From positions 434,001 to 498,000 of the forward strand of contig NZ_JAINFL010000001.1 of assembly GCF_022458895.1 (NCBI RefSeq): 64,000 nt of DNA, written 5' to 3'. Each line of letters begins with the position of its first letter. Within the stretch, counting starts at the first letter, position 1. This DNA is from Roseihalotalea indica. GTDB lineage: Bacteria > Bacteroidota > Bacteroidia > Cytophagales > Cyclobacteriaceae. Shown here piece after piece: positions 8,648 to 18,495 of the stretch. A program made the position numbers and the translations under genes. The notes beneath the pieces were generated by a model. The model was not told the origin of the DNA, searched no databases, and saw only the letters and a program-made list of their open reading frames with translations.

Positions 8648-9898
8648 TTACCCCTGCCGTAAGTCTCTCAGATTTTCTCGGGCTTTTTCATGAGCCCGGC
8701 TGCTGCGTTTGGCTTCTTTTTTTACCTGCTTGTAGTAATCCTTCGCCAAGTCAGGTTTATTTTGCTTTTCGGCAATCTCGCCTAAATACAGCATAGAGTA
8801 ATGATAGTAACCTGATTCGGTAGCATCAATAGCTTCCGCATAGGTAATAGCCTTCTTGTAATTTTGTTCGGCCAGATCTAATTCACCTCGCATCTGGTAA
8901 ATCTGCCCCAGGAAAAATGCAGCATAGCGGCCGCTAGTGGCTTCGTAGCCCGTCATGCCACTGTCAATCTTTGCCAGAATCTCTAGCGATTCGCGTTCCG
9001 CATCGCGGTGTTTGCCCCGGCTGTAAAGCTGGCGAGCGTAGTAGCGATGGAAATACGCGTTATCTGGAAAGGTTTGATGGAGGTACTCAGAGATCCTAAA
9101 TGCTTCGCGGGGGTCGTTCTGCTCCTCTGACAGAATACGCATCAGAAAATACTGAGCTTCCGTTCGGGTATAAAAAGCATTGTTTGAAACAGTTTTCAAC
9201 TGCTTGATTCCTAAATTCTTATCTCCATTTGGGAAGAATACCATTAATGGCCGTAAGATCGGGTAATTATCCTTAATCCACTCAGCATAATAATTATACA
9301 AAGCATCTCCCAGCAATAATTCCGGACTGAAATCTTCTTTTCCCTTACAAAGCTCCAGGTACTTCAGAGAAAGTCGGCCATCGCTAGCCGCTCTTGCAAA
9401 ATCGCGCCGTTCGGAATGTAAACGTCCTTTAAAAGCATAGGCTGCTGCTAAGAAGAACGCGGCTTCAGGGTCATCTTCATCCGCTTCAAGCATGCGGTCG
9501 GCTAATACCGTGGCGGTATCCATATAAGCAATGCAGCGGGCATCATATTTAGTCTCGTGCGGATTAGGTACAATCTTCCACCATTCACTTAACCCTAACA
9601 AAAAATAAGGTAGCGGATGATTAGGGTGGTCCTGTTTAATCCAGCGGAATTGCCGTTCGGCTCGATCAAATTTAAAATTATACATGTCGTTTACCGCCTG
9701 CGTAGCATCAATCTGCATATTCATATCCAGCAGCAGCGGTGTCTTTTGCATACTAATTTCGGGCGCTTGTGCTTGTCCGTAGCCTATCGTCCAGCCACCT
9801 AGCCCAATTACCCAAAATCCTGTCAAAAGAATACGAAATATATTCATAGGCCAATTTATTCTCAATCTACTAACAAAAGTAGCCGGTAAATATTTCAT
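8648..9898 (-). CDS. TPR repeat protein, exported
   Basis: 416 residues composed mainly of tetratricopeptide-like helical repeats, for example NFKFDRAERQFRWIKQDHPNHPLPYFLLGLSEWW and later GELDLAEQNYKKAITYAEAI and GEIAEKQNKPDLAKDYYKQVKKEAKR. The frame opens at 9898, but an ATG at 9847 gives MNIFRILLTGFWVIGLGGW...AQA, a standard Sec signal peptide, and is a strong alternative start (399 residues). The protein probably sits in the periplasm as a scaffold. No enzymatic domain is visible. It is divergent from the DUF177 operon. Confidence 0.82.
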   Translation of the reverse strand: MKYLPATFVSRLRINWPMNIFRILLTGFWVIGLGGWTIGYGQAQAPEISMQKTPLLLDMNMQIDATQAVNDMYNFKFDRAERQFRWIKQDHPNHPLPYFLLGLSEWWKIVPNPHETKYDARCIAYMDTATVLADRMLEADEDDPEAAFFLAAAYAFKGRLHSERRDFARAASDGRLSLKYLELCKGKEDFSPELLLGDALYNYYAEWIKDNYPILRPLMVFFPNGDKNLGIKQLKTVSNNAFYTRTEAQYFLMRILSEEQNDPREAFRISEYLHQTFPDNAYFHRYYARQLYSRGKHRDAERESLEILAKIDSGMTGYEATSGRYAAFFLGQIYQMRGELDLAEQNYKKAITYAEAIDATESGYYHYSMLYLGEIAEKQNKPDLAKDYYKQVKKEAKRSSRAHEKARENLRDLRQG

Positions 9899-10027
9899 TT
9901 TGTTAAAATATTTCTAGTCAGTTTGAGGCAATAAGTAATTTTTTCCGTAAAATTTTGTTTACATGAACAGTTATAACAGAAAAGTTAATTCATTTGAATA
10001 GCTTTTCATTTATTAAAATTATATCCT

Positions 10028-10035
10028 TAACTTTG
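10028..10035 (+). promoter_or_regulatory. Candidate -7 box for the DUF177-rpmF-plsX-fabH operon
   Basis: TAACTTTG matches the Bacteroidota TAnnTTTG box and lies 9 nt before the DUF177 start codon. A T-rich stretch about 21 nt upstream could serve as the -33 element. The transcript would have almost no leader, so it may be leaderless, or the real start of translation may be one of the next in-frame ATGs (10050 or 10062). Confidence 0.35.
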
Positions 10036-10043
10036 CAGACTTA

Positions 10044-10595
10044 ATGAAAATGGGGGTAATGATGGACGATTTTACCCAATATGATATTGATATTTATAAA
10101 CTCACTAATAAGGTTTATACCTATCAATATCAATTAGATGGTTCTTTCTTTGCGCTGTTTCCCAACAGTTTGTTGGAAAAAGGCAAGCTTGATGTAACGA
10201 TTACGCTAGACAAACATTCTAGTCTGATTACCGCAAATTTTCAGATTAACGGTACAGTTCAACTGGAATGCGACCGTAGTCTGGAACTCTTTGATTATCC
10301 GATGAGTATTGATAAAACGGTAATTTATCAATATGGGGAGGAAGAGGAGGAGGTTTCTGAAGATCTTTACACCATCACAACCGGCACGCAACATATTAAT
10401 GTTGCTCAGTTGCTATACGAATTTATCGGAGTATCTCTACCGATGAAGCGTTTGCATCCGTCGCTGGCTGAAGAAGAAGATCCATGGGTAGAAGGTGAGA
10501 TTGTATTTAGTTCAGAAAAAACAGAGGCCAGCGATGATTCGGTTGAAGAAATAGACCCGCGTTGGCAAGCATTACGAAAGTATAAAGATCAATAA
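10044..10595 (+). CDS. DUF177 (YceD-like) domain protein
   Basis: 183 residues. The DUF177/YceD family lies next to rpmF (L32) in most bacteria and has a role in 23S rRNA processing or ribosome assembly in some of them. Here the core includes QLDGSFFALFP, a single conserved Cys in QLECDRSLELFDYPM, and IDPRWQALRKYKDQ at the C-terminus, the usual ending. Other possible starts are ATGs at 10050 and 10062. It is the first gene of the lipid/translation operon; rpmF follows after 24 nt. Confidence 0.88.
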   Translation: MKMGVMMDDFTQYDIDIYKLTNKVYTYQYQLDGSFFALFPNSLLEKGKLDVTITLDKHSSLITANFQINGTVQLECDRSLELFDYPMSIDKTVIYQYGEEEEEVSEDLYTITTGTQHINVAQLLYEFIGVSLPMKRLHPSLAEEEDPWVEGEIVFSSEKTEASDDSVEEIDPRWQALRKYKDQ

Positions 10596-10619
10596 GCGTT
10601 TTAAAAATCAATAGATATT

Positions 10620-10811
10620 ATGGCACATCCCAAACGGAAGACGTCAAAAGCAAGAAGAGATAAACGAAGAACTCATTTAAAAGCCACACCTCGCAACGTT
10701 GCAGTTGACCCTACCACTGGTGAACCTCATTTGTTCCATCGTGCTCACTGGTACGAAGGAAAACTATATTATAGAGGTAAGGTAGTTTTAGAGAAAGAAG
10801 ATATAGCGTAA
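10620..10811 (+). CDS. rpmF: 50S ribosomal protein L32
   Basis: 63 residues. The N-terminus [20 protein letters not shown] is diagnostic for bL32, followed by the HLFHRAHW...YYRGKVV core. The zinc-binding cysteines of some L32 proteins are absent; this is the Zn-independent form usual in Bacteroidota. It lies between DUF177 and plsX, the classical context that links ribosome and phospholipid synthesis; plsX starts 3 nt after its stop. Confidence 0.97.
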   Translation: MAHPKRKTSKARRDKRRTHLKATPRNVAVDPTTGEPHLFHRAHWYEGKLYYRGKVVLEKEDIA

Positions 10812-10814
10812 TTT

Positions 10815-11756
10815 ATGAGGATTGCGCTGGATGCAATGGGTGGTGACTTTGCTCCGCAGACTTGTATAGAGGGAGCGTCGCTGGCCATCCATGAATTTTC
10901 TGAAGAAGACCACTTGGTTTTGGTGGGACAGCAGGAGGTTATTGAGAAACATCTGTCTCAGAATAATATTTCCTCGCCAAATATTGAGATCGTTCATGCC
11001 GAAGAAATCATCGGTATGCACGAACACCCTACCAAAGCATTTAGTCAAAAAAAGAATTCCAGCATCGGAGTTGGTTTTCACCTGTTGCAAGAAGAAAAAG
11101 TAGATGCTTTTTGCAGTGCAGGTAACACTGGGGCTATGTCGGTAGGGGCAATGTTTTCTGTCAAGCCTTGCGAAGGAGTAATTCGTCCGGGACTGGCAAG
11201 TTTTGCTCCTCGCGAAGATGGTAGCTTTGGGGTTCTTATCGATGTAGGAGCCAATGCCGATGTGAAGCCTGAGATATTAGTGCAATTTGGCGAAATTGGT
11301 TCTCTTTATGCCCAACATGTATTTGGTATAGACCGCCCGAAAGTCGGTTTACTAAACCTGGGCGAAGAGGAGCAGAAAGGCACTGTCATTACTCAGTCGG
11401 CATACCAGCTTTTCAAACAACAGGATCGCGTAAACTTTATCGGAAATATTGAAGGAAGAGATATCTTCAGCAATAAGTCCGATGTAATGGTATGCAATGG
11501 GTATACTGGTAACGTCATATTAAAAATGGCTGAGTCTGTATACGATTTGCTCAAAAGGCGAAACTACAGCGATCCTTTCTTCGATAATTTAAATTATGAA
11601 GCTATTGGTGGTAGCCCTATTTTGGGCATCAATGGCAATGTAGTGATCGGGCACGGTTCTTCCAGTGCGCTGGCTATTAAGAATATGATTCTGCAAGCCT
11701 TTCGTATGGCCAAGTCGGACATACATCATAAGATTCGAGCAGCTTTTCAGGGCTAA
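10815..11756 (+). CDS. plsX: Phosphate acyltransferase PlsX
   Basis: 313 residues, normal length. It converts acyl-ACP and phosphate to acyl-phosphate for PlsY in phospholipid synthesis, as a peripheral membrane enzyme. Family motifs are visible: [19 protein letters not shown] at the N-terminus, [43 protein letters not shown] and [11 protein letters not shown]. It starts 3 nt after rpmF and is followed by fabH after 27 nt, the conserved bacterial plsX-fabH order. Confidence 0.97.
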   Translation: MRIALDAMGGDFAPQTCIEGASLAIHEFSEEDHLVLVGQQEVIEKHLSQNNISSPNIEIVHAEEIIGMHEHPTKAFSQKKNSSIGVGFHLLQEEKVDAFCSAGNTGAMSVGAMFSVKPCEGVIRPGLASFAPREDGSFGVLIDVGANADVKPEILVQFGEIGSLYAQHVFGIDRPKVGLLNLGEEEQKGTVITQSAYQLFKQQDRVNFIGNIEGRDIFSNKSDVMVCNGYTGNVILKMAESVYDLLKRRNYSDPFFDNLNYEAIGGSPILGINGNVVIGHGSSSALAIKNMILQAFRMAKSDIHHKIRAAFQG

Positions 11757-11783
11757 CACCAGCCCTACCTAAACAGTAAATGC

Positions 11784-12788
11784 ATGAGTACACGTAAAGC
11801 CGTTATTACGGGAGTCGGTGGGTATGTTCCAGAAGATGTACTTTCCAATCATGACATTGAGAAGATAGTAGATACCTCGGATGAGTGGATCACTACACGC
11901 ACGGGAATTAAAGAACGTCGCATTCTTAAAGGGAAAGATCAAGGTACCTCGGTAATGGGAGTGCAGGCTGCTAAGCAGGTCCTGGAAAAAACGAAGACCA
12001 GCCCTGAAGACATCGAGCTGGTAATTTGTGCTACCACTACCCCCGACATGATATTCCCCGCCACTGCTAACCTTATCGCGGAGCAAATTGGGGCGGTAAA
12101 CTCGTTTGGGTATGATTTACAAGCAGCCTGTTCGGGGTTTTTATACGCATTGGCTACTGCTACCCAGTTTATTGAAGCAGGTACCTACCAAAAGGTACTG
12201 GTTATTGGTGCCGATAAGATGTCATCTATTATCAATTACGAAGATCGCACTACCTGTATTATTTTTGGCGATGGAGCGGGGGCAGTACTCTTGGAACCCA
12301 CCGAAGAGCCAGTGGGGGTTATGGACGCTGTACTTCGTTCAGATGGGTCAGGAGCCAAGCATTTACATCTGAAGGCCGGAGGTAGTCGCCGCCCCGCAAC
12401 GATTGAAACGGTAATGGCCAAAGAACACTTTGTATACCAGGAAGGCGGAGCTGTTTTTAAATATGCCGTAAAGCATATGGCTAATGTGGCAGCAATGATT
12501 ATGGAGCGCAATCAGCTATCATCAAGTAATGTAGCCTGGTTAGTGCCTCACCAAGCAAATAAGCGGATTATAGATGCTACTGCTGACCGTATGGGTGTGC
12601 CTCAGGAGCGGGTAATGTATACCATTCAGAAATATGGAAATACAACCAGCGCAACCATTCCGCTAAACCTTTGGGAATATGAATCTCAACTCCGTAAAGG
12701 GGATAATCTGGTGCTGGCTGCTTTTGGCGGTGGCTTTACTTGGGGGGCCATGTATGTCAAGTGGGGATATGACGGTCATACTGTCTAA
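11784..12788 (+). CDS. fabH: 3-oxoacyl-ACP synthase III (KAS III)
   Basis: 334 residues. FabH starts type II fatty acid synthesis by condensing an acyl-CoA primer with malonyl-ACP. The thiolase-fold catalytic triad is visible: Cys116 in [10 protein letters not shown], His256 in VPHQANKRI and Asn286 in [11 protein letters not shown]. The N-terminus [15 protein letters not shown] and the [14 protein letters not shown] segment are typical. It lies between plsX and efp. Bacteroidota often encode several KAS III proteins; the plsX linkage makes this the housekeeping one. Confidence 0.97.
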   Translation: MSTRKAVITGVGGYVPEDVLSNHDIEKIVDTSDEWITTRTGIKERRILKGKDQGTSVMGVQAAKQVLEKTKTSPEDIELVICATTTPDMIFPATANLIAEQIGAVNSFGYDLQAACSGFLYALATATQFIEAGTYQKVLVIGADKMSSIINYEDRTTCIIFGDGAGAVLLEPTEEPVGVMDAVLRSDGSGAKHLHLKAGGSRRPATIETVMAKEHFVYQEGGAVFKYAVKHMANVAAMIMERNQLSSSNVAWLVPHQANKRIIDATADRMGVPQERVMYTIQKYGNTTSATIPLNLWEYESQLRKGDNLVLAAFGGGFTWGAMYVKWGYDGHTV

Positions 12789-12802
12789 TCAAACTTTTCG
12801 TG

Positions 12803-12810
12803 TAGATTTG
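12803..12810 (+). promoter_or_regulatory. Candidate -7 box for efp
   Basis: TAGATTTG matches TAnnTTTG exactly and lies 33 nt before the efp start codon, in the only sizeable gap (55 nt) of this operon. No clear -33 TTG element is visible at the expected distance, so an internal promoter for efp-accB-accC is plausible but not certain. Confidence 0.4.
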
Positions 12811-12843
12811 CATTTACTAATTACCAACACTTAACAAAACACT

Positions 12844-13407
12844 ATGGCAACCACCGCAGATTTCAGGAATGGTCTCTGCATAGAATACAATAATGATATT
12901 TATGCCATTGTTGAATTCCAGCATGTAAAGCCCGGCAAAGGCGGAGCTTTCGTTCGAACCAAACTGAAAAGTTTACGAACCGGAAAGGTCGTTGAAAACA
13001 CTTTTAATGCCGGAGTAAAAGTGACCACCGCGCGCATAGAGCGTCGCCCTCACCAGTATCTGTATAAAGATGATATGGGCTATCACTTTATGGACAGCAA
13101 TACTTTTGAGCAAATTATTATTCAGGAAGAACTGATTGATGCCCCCGAATTCTTATCCGATGGCCAGCAAGCTGACGTGATCGTTCATGATGAAACTGAA
13201 ACGGTGCTGGGCTGTGAACTTCCTGCCTTTGTAGAACTTACCGTAACATATACAGAGCCTGGTATTAAGGGTGATACGGCTACCAATGCTACTAAATCAG
13301 CTGAATTAGAAACCGGCGCAACCATTCAGGTGCCATTGTTTATTAACCAGGATGAAAAAATTAAGGTGGACACTCGCACCAAATCCTATTCCGAACGTGT
13401 AAAATAA
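12844..13407 (+). CDS. efp: Elongation factor P
   Basis: 187 residues, three-domain EF-P. It relieves ribosome stalling at proline stretches. The N-terminal KOW-like domain reads [35 protein letters not shown], with the loop lysine at Lys32 (PGKGG) where modified EF-Ps carry their modification; the loop alone does not show whether it is modified here. The C-terminal OB domain contains [21 protein letters not shown]. It lies between fabH and accB, as in many Bacteroidota. Confidence 0.97.
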   Translation: MATTADFRNGLCIEYNNDIYAIVEFQHVKPGKGGAFVRTKLKSLRTGKVVENTFNAGVKVTTARIERRPHQYLYKDDMGYHFMDSNTFEQIIIQEELIDAPEFLSDGQQADVIVHDETETVLGCELPAFVELTVTYTEPGIKGDTATNATKSAELETGATIQVPLFINQDEKIKVDTRTKSYSERVK

Positions 13408-13412
13408 GCTTT

Positions 13413-13928
13413 ATGACTGCCAGCGAAATACAAAGTTTACTAGATTTTATTGCTACCTCAGGACTGGACGAAGTACAGATAGAAACTGGTGAAATCAAGC
13501 TCAAAGTAAAAAAGAATATTTCACCGAAGGTTCGACAGAACTTTATTCATTCTTCTGGCGTGCCTGCTATGCCTAGCGATGCTACCGGATTGGTAGCCAA
13601 TACACCGCCTGCATATACTACTGAGCCTGTTCGCACTTCTTCTGAATCATCTACATCTCAGGATAGTACTGCTCAAGACAATAGCAAATATGTTGCTATT
13701 AAATCTCCTATGATTGGCACCTTCTATCAGGCACCCAACCCGGAGACCGGCCCTTTTGTACAGGTAGGAGATAAAGTGAGCAAAGGGCAGACCGTATGTA
13801 TCATAGAGGCTATGAAGCTGTTCAACGAGATTGAGGCAGAACAGTCAGGAACAATCGTTGAAATCTTGGTAGAAGATTCTTCACCAGTAGAGTTTGATCA
13901 GCCTTTATTTTTAATTGACCCGGCCTAA
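13413..13928 (+). CDS. accB: Biotin carboxyl carrier protein of acetyl-CoA carboxylase
   Basis: 171 residues. Helical N-terminus ([34 protein letters not shown]), a Pro/Thr/Ser-rich linker (~residues 45-90) and a C-terminal biotinyl domain with the motif [12 protein letters not shown]; the biotinylated lysine is Lys135. It carries CO2 from biotin carboxylase to the carboxyltransferase in malonyl-CoA synthesis. It starts 5 nt after efp and is followed by accC. Confidence 0.97.
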   Translation: MTASEIQSLLDFIATSGLDEVQIETGEIKLKVKKNISPKVRQNFIHSSGVPAMPSDATGLVANTPPAYTTEPVRTSSESSTSQDSTAQDNSKYVAIKSPMIGTFYQAPNPETGPFVQVGDKVSKGQTVCIIEAMKLFNEIEAEQSGTIVEILVEDSSPVEFDQPLFLIDPA

Positions 13929-13966
13929 AAAGGGTCTTCTAATACTCATTCTAACCTGCAGTAACC

Positions 13967-15328
13967 TTGTTTAAGAAAATACTTATTGCCAATCGAGGAG
14001 AGATCGCATTACGCATTATTCGCAGTTGTCGTGAAATGGGCATTAGTACGGTTGCCGTATATTCTACAGCCGACAAAGATAGCTTGCATGTGCGTTTTGC
14101 TGACGAAGCAGTGTGTATTGGCCCTGCGGCCAGTAACAAATCGTATCTGAATATTCCTAATATCATTGCTGCCGCTGAAATTACCAATGCCGATGCTATT
14201 CATCCTGGTTATGGTTTTCTGTCAGAGAATGCTGAGTTCTCTCGGGTGTGCGACGAATATGGCATTAAGTTTATTGGGGCATCGCCAGAAATGATTGCTA
14301 AAATGGGGGACAAAGCTACGGCTAAAGCTACCATGCAGGCGGCTGGTGTGCCTACCGTTCCCGGTTCTGAGGGATTACTGGAAAGCATTGAGCAAGGGCT
14401 CAAAATTGCAAAGGATATTGGGTATCCGATTATTCTTAAGGCCACAGCAGGTGGAGGTGGTCGTGGTATGCGGATTGTCTGGGATGAGAGCGGCTTTAAA
14501 AAAGCCTGGGACGATGCCCGACGAGAGTCAGGGGCTGCTTTTGGGAATGACGCGTTGTATCTGGAAAAATTTGTGGAGGAGCCCCGCCATATTGAGATAC
14601 AGATTGTGGGAGACCAACGGGGGCGAGCCTGTCACCTTTCAGAGCGGGATTGTTCCATTCAACGCCGCCATCAGAAATTACTAGAAGAAACACCCTCACC
14701 GTTTATGACGGATGAGTTGCGTGAACAAATGGGGAATGCAGCAGTAGCGGGTGCCGAAGCCATAGGCTATGAAGGAGCCGGAACCATTGAGTTTTTGGTG
14801 GATAAACACCGAAATTTCTACTTTATGGAGATGAACACCCGTATTCAGGTGGAGCATCCCATTACGGAAGAAGTCGTAAATTATGATCTTATAAAGGAGC
14901 AGATTAAAGTAGCTGCTGGCATTGAGGTTTCGGGTAAGAACTATTACCCTATGTTGCACGCTATTGAATGCCGAATTAACGCGGAAGACCCTGCTCATGA
15001 TTTCCGGCCAAGTCCCGGAAAAATCACTAATCTCCATATGCCTGGTGGGCATGGCGTCCGTATTGACAGCCACATTTACGCAGGTTATACCATTCCACCC
15101 AACTATGACTCTATGATCGCCAAGGTCATTGTGAGTGGCCAAAATCGCGACGAGGCGATTACCCGAATGAAGCGCGCCTTACAGGAGTTTGTTATTGAGG
15201 GTATTAAAACAACTATTCCATTTCACATCAAGCTGATGGATGATCCTGATTTTCGGGCGGGTAATTTTACTACTGCTTTCATGAACACCTTTGACTTGTC
15301 AGATATAGACAAGTACAGCACAATCTAA
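13967..15328 (+). CDS. accC: Biotin carboxylase, TTG start codon
   Basis: 453 residues. It catalyses ATP-dependent carboxylation of biotin on AccB. The N-terminal domain starts [24 protein letters not shown]. The ATP-grasp domain shows the glycine-rich [14 protein letters not shown], and the active-site region reads [20 protein letters not shown]. The start must be the TTG at 13967, because the next in-frame ATG removes part of the Rossmann-like N-terminus. It overlaps the convergent exonuclease gene by 4 nt. Confidence 0.96.
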   Translation: MFKKILIANRGEIALRIIRSCREMGISTVAVYSTADKDSLHVRFADEAVCIGPAASNKSYLNIPNIIAAAEITNADAIHPGYGFLSENAEFSRVCDEYGIKFIGASPEMIAKMGDKATAKATMQAAGVPTVPGSEGLLESIEQGLKIAKDIGYPIILKATAGGGGRGMRIVWDESGFKKAWDDARRESGAAFGNDALYLEKFVEEPRHIEIQIVGDQRGRACHLSERDCSIQRRHQKLLEETPSPFMTDELREQMGNAAVAGAEAIGYEGAGTIEFLVDKHRNFYFMEMNTRIQVEHPITEEVVNYDLIKEQIKVAAGIEVSGKNYYPMLHAIECRINAEDPAHDFRPSPGKITNLHMPGGHGVRIDSHIYAGYTIPPNYDSMIAKVIVSGQNRDEAITRMKRALQEFVIEGIKTTIPFHIKLMDDPDFRAGNFTTAFMNTFDLSDIDKYSTI

Positions 15329-15924
15329 AGGTATCCCAGGCTTTCCAAGCGCCGATGAATTTCCAGACATACCCAGGCATCGGTGGCTGCGTATCGTAAT
15401 TGAGGTTCTGTTAATTGGAGATTCTCCCAGTTAGATGTCTGTTGGGCTTTAGAAACCCGGAAACCCAGAAAAATAGCCGTAAGCTTCCGGACACCGGCAT
15501 GGTGTACGTCCAGTTTCTTTGCAGTATCATTCAAATCCAGCACATTTTCAGGGTCGAAAGCTACCTGATGCTTTGCACACAGCTTCCGTAAATCTTTTAA
15601 GTCATCTTTAATGCTGATGCCAACCTTTTTAATGGCGGAGTTGGCGAAAAAATCAGCAAACACCAGGCTGATGCCGGTATAATTCAGACGGATAATATAC
15701 GTTTTGTTGGGTACAGAAAGCTGTATGAGAGAAGTGTCATAACGTACCCCTTTTCGGAACGAGGGACGGGCTTCGGTGTCAAAACCTACAACAGGGTATT
15801 GTTCCAGTTCTTCAAAAACAGCCTCCAGATCATCGGTTTTGGTAATCAATACAATCTTTCCCTCGTATTTACGCAGAGGTAAGTTGTTGATTTCTTCTTT
15901 GGTTATTTGTTTAGCAAACATCAT
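15325..15924 (-). CDS. RNase D-like 3'-5' exonuclease (DEDDy)
   Basis: 199 residues forming one DnaQ/RNase D-type 3'-5' exonuclease domain with no HRDC domain. Acidic metal-binding residues are visible: [12 protein letters not shown] (DxE), [15 protein letters not shown] (second Asp) and [16 protein letters not shown] (Tyr-x3-Asp). The family trims RNA or DNA 3' ends; the single-domain Bacteroidota group has no settled substrate. It overlaps the nhaC-like gene upstream by 4 nt (same strand) and the convergent accC by 4 nt, so both ends are fixed tightly. Confidence 0.9.
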   Translation of the reverse strand: MMFAKQITKEEINNLPLRKYEGKIVLITKTDDLEAVFEELEQYPVVGFDTEARPSFRKGVRYDTSLIQLSVPNKTYIIRLNYTGISLVFADFFANSAIKKVGISIKDDLKDLRKLCAKHQVAFDPENVLDLNDTAKKLDVHHAGVRKLTAIFLGFRVSKAQQTSNWENLQLTEPQLRYAATDAWVCLEIHRRLESLGYL

Positions 15925-17408
15925 GAAGTATGGGACTCAGCGGTATAAGCGTCAATTTTTTCTTCTCCGGGCTCATATCGGGCAATTTTAATATTCAGAT
16001 ACCCAAACAAGATAGTCATAAGTGGGCTGAGAATGCAGAAGAAGGCAAAGGGTGCGTAAGTTAGCGTGGCAACTCCCAACACCGAAGCTTGGGTAGCTCC
16101 ACAGGTATTCCAGGGCACCAGCACAGAAGTGACTGTGCCCGAATCTTCCAGCGTGCGGCTCAGTACCTGAGGTTTCAATCCCCGCTCCCGGTAGGTACGG
16201 GCAAACATGCGCCCTGGCACCACAATGGCCAGATACTGATCCGAGGCGGTTACATTAAAGAATATAGAGGTAAAGGCTGTAGACGCGATGAGTGAACCAG
16301 TAGATCGAGCAAATTGGATAATTGATTTAGTAATACGCTCCAGCATACCTGATGCCTCCATAACTCCACCAAAAATCATTGCACAGATAATCAGCCAAAT
16401 GGTATTCAGCATTCCGTACATACCGCCAGTAGAGAGCAGGTTATTTACCATCTCATTATCGGTTGTAATGCTAATATCAGTATACATAGCTTTCATTACA
16501 GCAATATAAACGCCTTTGGCACCTCCGGCATTATTGCTAATTTCCTGTATGGCCTGCGGTTGAAAAATAATAGCAAAAAGCCCTCCCAGCAATGTACCGG
16601 CTAGCAGCGCAGGTAAGGCCGGTACTTTTTTAATGATAAGCCCAATAACAACAATCGGTACAATAAAAAGCCAGCCATTTATATTAAAAGCATTATCCAG
16701 AGCTATTAGTACCTCCTGAATGCCGCTGGGAGTAGTGTCAGCATCGTAGGTAAACCCAATAATCAGGAAAATGAGTAGTGAGATGGAAATGGAAGGAACG
16801 GTGGTATAAGTCATGTACCGGATGTGTGTAAACAAATCGGTACCAGCCATAGCCGGAGCCAAGTTGGTGGTATCGGAAAGGGGAGACATCTTATCACCGA
16901 AATAAGCTCCTGAAATGATAGCCCCACCAATGATTCCTTCTGAGAGCCCTAACGCCTTTCCAATACCTAATAAGGCAATGCCTACAGTAGCTACGGTAGA
17001 CCAGCTACTTCCCGTGGCCAAAGAAACAACCGCACACACCACACAGGCGGCAAATAAGAAAATAGTAGGATTTAAAACCTGTAGTCCGTAGTAGATCATT
17101 GCCGGAACAATACCACTTAATAACCACGTGCCGGCCAGCGACCCAATTAATAATAAAATAAGAATAGCCGACATGGCCGAGCTAATACTTTTAACAATAC
17201 CATCCTGCAAGGTGTCCCAGGAGATACCTGTGCGGAGCGCTACTAACGCTGCTACAGTTGCTGAAAGGATTAGCACAATCTGATTAGAGCCGGAGATGGC
17301 ATCGTCTCCAAACACTACTACCACATTCATGAAGAGCAGTGCAATTAGAAAAATAACCGGAATCATCGATTCCAGTAAGGTAGGCGGGCGTCGTTCAGTA
17401 CGCATCAA
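15921..17408 (-). CDS. nhaC: NhaC-family Na+/H+ antiporter
   Basis: 495 residues with 11-12 predicted transmembrane helices. The NhaC family pattern is visible: SLATGSSWSTVATVGIALLGIG, followed by GGAIISGAYFGDKMSPLSDTTNLAPAMAGTDLF, which carries the conserved polar residues in the membrane, and SVLVPWNTCGATQASVLGV near the C-terminus. It exchanges protons for Na+ (some relatives exchange organic acids). Marine bacteria use such antiporters for sodium homeostasis. The RNase D-like gene is coupled downstream by a 4-nt overlap. Confidence 0.93.
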   Translation of the reverse strand: MMRTERRPPTLLESMIPVIFLIALLFMNVVVVFGDDAISGSNQIVLILSATVAALVALRTGISWDTLQDGIVKSISSAMSAILILLLIGSLAGTWLLSGIVPAMIYYGLQVLNPTIFLFAACVVCAVVSLATGSSWSTVATVGIALLGIGKALGLSEGIIGGAIISGAYFGDKMSPLSDTTNLAPAMAGTDLFTHIRYMTYTTVPSISISLLIFLIIGFTYDADTTPSGIQEVLIALDNAFNINGWLFIVPIVVIGLIIKKVPALPALLAGTLLGGLFAIIFQPQAIQEISNNAGGAKGVYIAVMKAMYTDISITTDNEMVNNLLSTGGMYGMLNTIWLIICAMIFGGVMEASGMLERITKSIIQFARSTGSLIASTAFTSIFFNVTASDQYLAIVVPGRMFARTYRERGLKPQVLSRTLEDSGTVTSVLVPWNTCGATQASVLGVATLTYAPFAFFCILSPLMTILFGYLNIKIARYEPGEEKIDAYTAESHTS

Positions 17409-17779
17409 GCATTAATTTTTGTAGAAACGCCTAAAATACTAAAAAGTACGGAAAGGCTGATGTCTGTAGTATCCTATCATTTGGTTGAAGCAACCTTTCA
17501 CCAAATAAAAAAGCTTGGATGTGCAAGGCTGGCCTTCCCAATGTGGGATTGCTTTCTAGCTGTTGGATAATGTAAGAGATATAACCTATGTAATAATACC
17601 TTCTAAATAGCAAAAATCGCATTTAAGAGGGAAAATGACATTTATGGATAAAAATTTGACATAAATAAATACAAAAATTACTGTAAATAGTACAGATGTA
17701 TTTTCAACATTGTAATCTGCATTTAGATACAGAATCATAATTAAAAAGAAGATTACTAATACTTAAACGATATATTAGC
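17409..17779. other. Intergenic region, AT-rich, no gene seen
   Basis: 371 nt between the divergent nhaC-like and 17780 genes. It is strongly AT-rich, especially 17640-17770. The 63-codon frame on the minus strand (17431-17622) lacks any recognisable protein pattern and I treat it as chance. Promoters for both flanking genes must lie here, but no clear TAnnTTTG box stands out. Confidence 0.6.
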
Positions 17780-18118
17780 ATGAATCATTCTCAGAATTAC
17801 ACTCCCCCAACATCAATTATCAAATATATCAGTACTTTCTTTCAAGCACTTATTAAAAGTAAGGCAGGGAAAGAACTAACCGAAAGTCATGAACGGGAAG
17901 CCGTAAAGCGGCGAGATGCCATGCCTAGTCATCATCATTATATGGTGCAGCCTACTATTGAACGAGCCGATTATTTCCGAAAACAGTATACAATTGAAAA
18001 AGAGCGCTTGGAAGAAATTATGCAACAGGAAGGGTTCCGGTTTAAGAAAGACTATAATTATGAGGAAGCCGAAGTACTTGATTTTGCTCGTCTAGAATCT
18101 CTGATTGAACCGATATAG
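17780..18118 (+). CDS. Hypothetical protein, 112 residues
   Basis: I do not recognise a family. The protein is soluble and charged. The N-terminal part has a short amphipathic stretch (SIIKYISTFFQALIKSKAGKEL), followed by a basic region with HHHY, and the C-terminal half is helical (RADYFRKQYTIEKERLEEIMQQEGFRFKKDYNYEE). No signal peptide, no cysteines. Codon use looks like that of its neighbours, and it stands alone between AT-rich regions. It is more likely a real gene than chance because of length and composition. Confidence 0.6.
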   Translation: MNHSQNYTPPTSIIKYISTFFQALIKSKAGKELTESHEREAVKRRDAMPSHHHYMVQPTIERADYFRKQYTIEKERLEEIMQQEGFRFKKDYNYEEAEVLDFARLESLIEPI

Positions 18119-18190
18119 CATTTAAAGAAGATACGTGTAATAAACATTAAAACTAAAAAGCATTTAGAATAACTAAACAGACATTATTCT

Positions 18191-18397
18191 GATTTTCTTT
18201 AGAGACAGGATAGAAAGCGGGTGGCAGAAGATAGTTTGTTCCAGCACAGCCTCCGGGAACGCTTACCTGCCCAATCAGATAAAACTTTCAAAAGAAAATT
18301 GCCGCCTACATAATTATCGGAATGAACTCTATATATCTGACTTTTTCGTGGTAAATCGCAAAAAGGCCGATGCTTCTAAGCGTTGGTCTTTTTTATT
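18191..18397 (+). ncRNA. Candidate structured RNA ending in an intrinsic terminator
   Basis: The 377-nt gap before dnaX contains an ordered set of hairpins. A 10-bp closing stem joins 18191-18200 (GATTTTCTTT) with 18291-18300 (AAAGAAAATT). Inside it a smaller stem, GTTCC/GGAAC, pairs 18238-18242 with 18256-18260, and the GGGTGG/CTGCCC sides can pair around it. About 60 nt downstream is a strong terminator (18362-18397). The long irregular hairpin resembles 6S-type RNAs in outline, but no conserved sequence allows that name. It could instead be the dnaX leader. Confidence 0.35.
18362..18397 (+). terminator. Rho-independent terminator
   Basis: A 12-bp stem including G-U pairs: AAAGGCCGATGC (18362-18373), 6-nt loop, GCGTTGGTCTTT (18380-18391), continuing into a T-rich tail. 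It lies 244 nt after the 112-residue gene and 99 nt before dnaX, so it more likely ends a separate RNA than the upstream mRNA. Confidence 0.75.
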
Positions 18398-18495
18398 GTT
18401 TGATAATCAGTACTTTATAATCTTGCAAGTAAGTAGTCAGGACAAAATATGAAAGAGCCGTTTCAATCCAACCGAAGAATTTCTAACTTGCATAG

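Noticed and set aside
17431..17622. 63-codon minus-strand ORF
   Set aside because: AT-rich gap, Tyr/Ile-rich low-complexity start, no homology pattern recognised.
18191..18397. Naming the candidate RNA 6S, tmRNA, RNase P or SRP RNA
   Set aside because: None of the conserved sequence blocks of these RNAs is visible, so it is left as an unnamed candidate.
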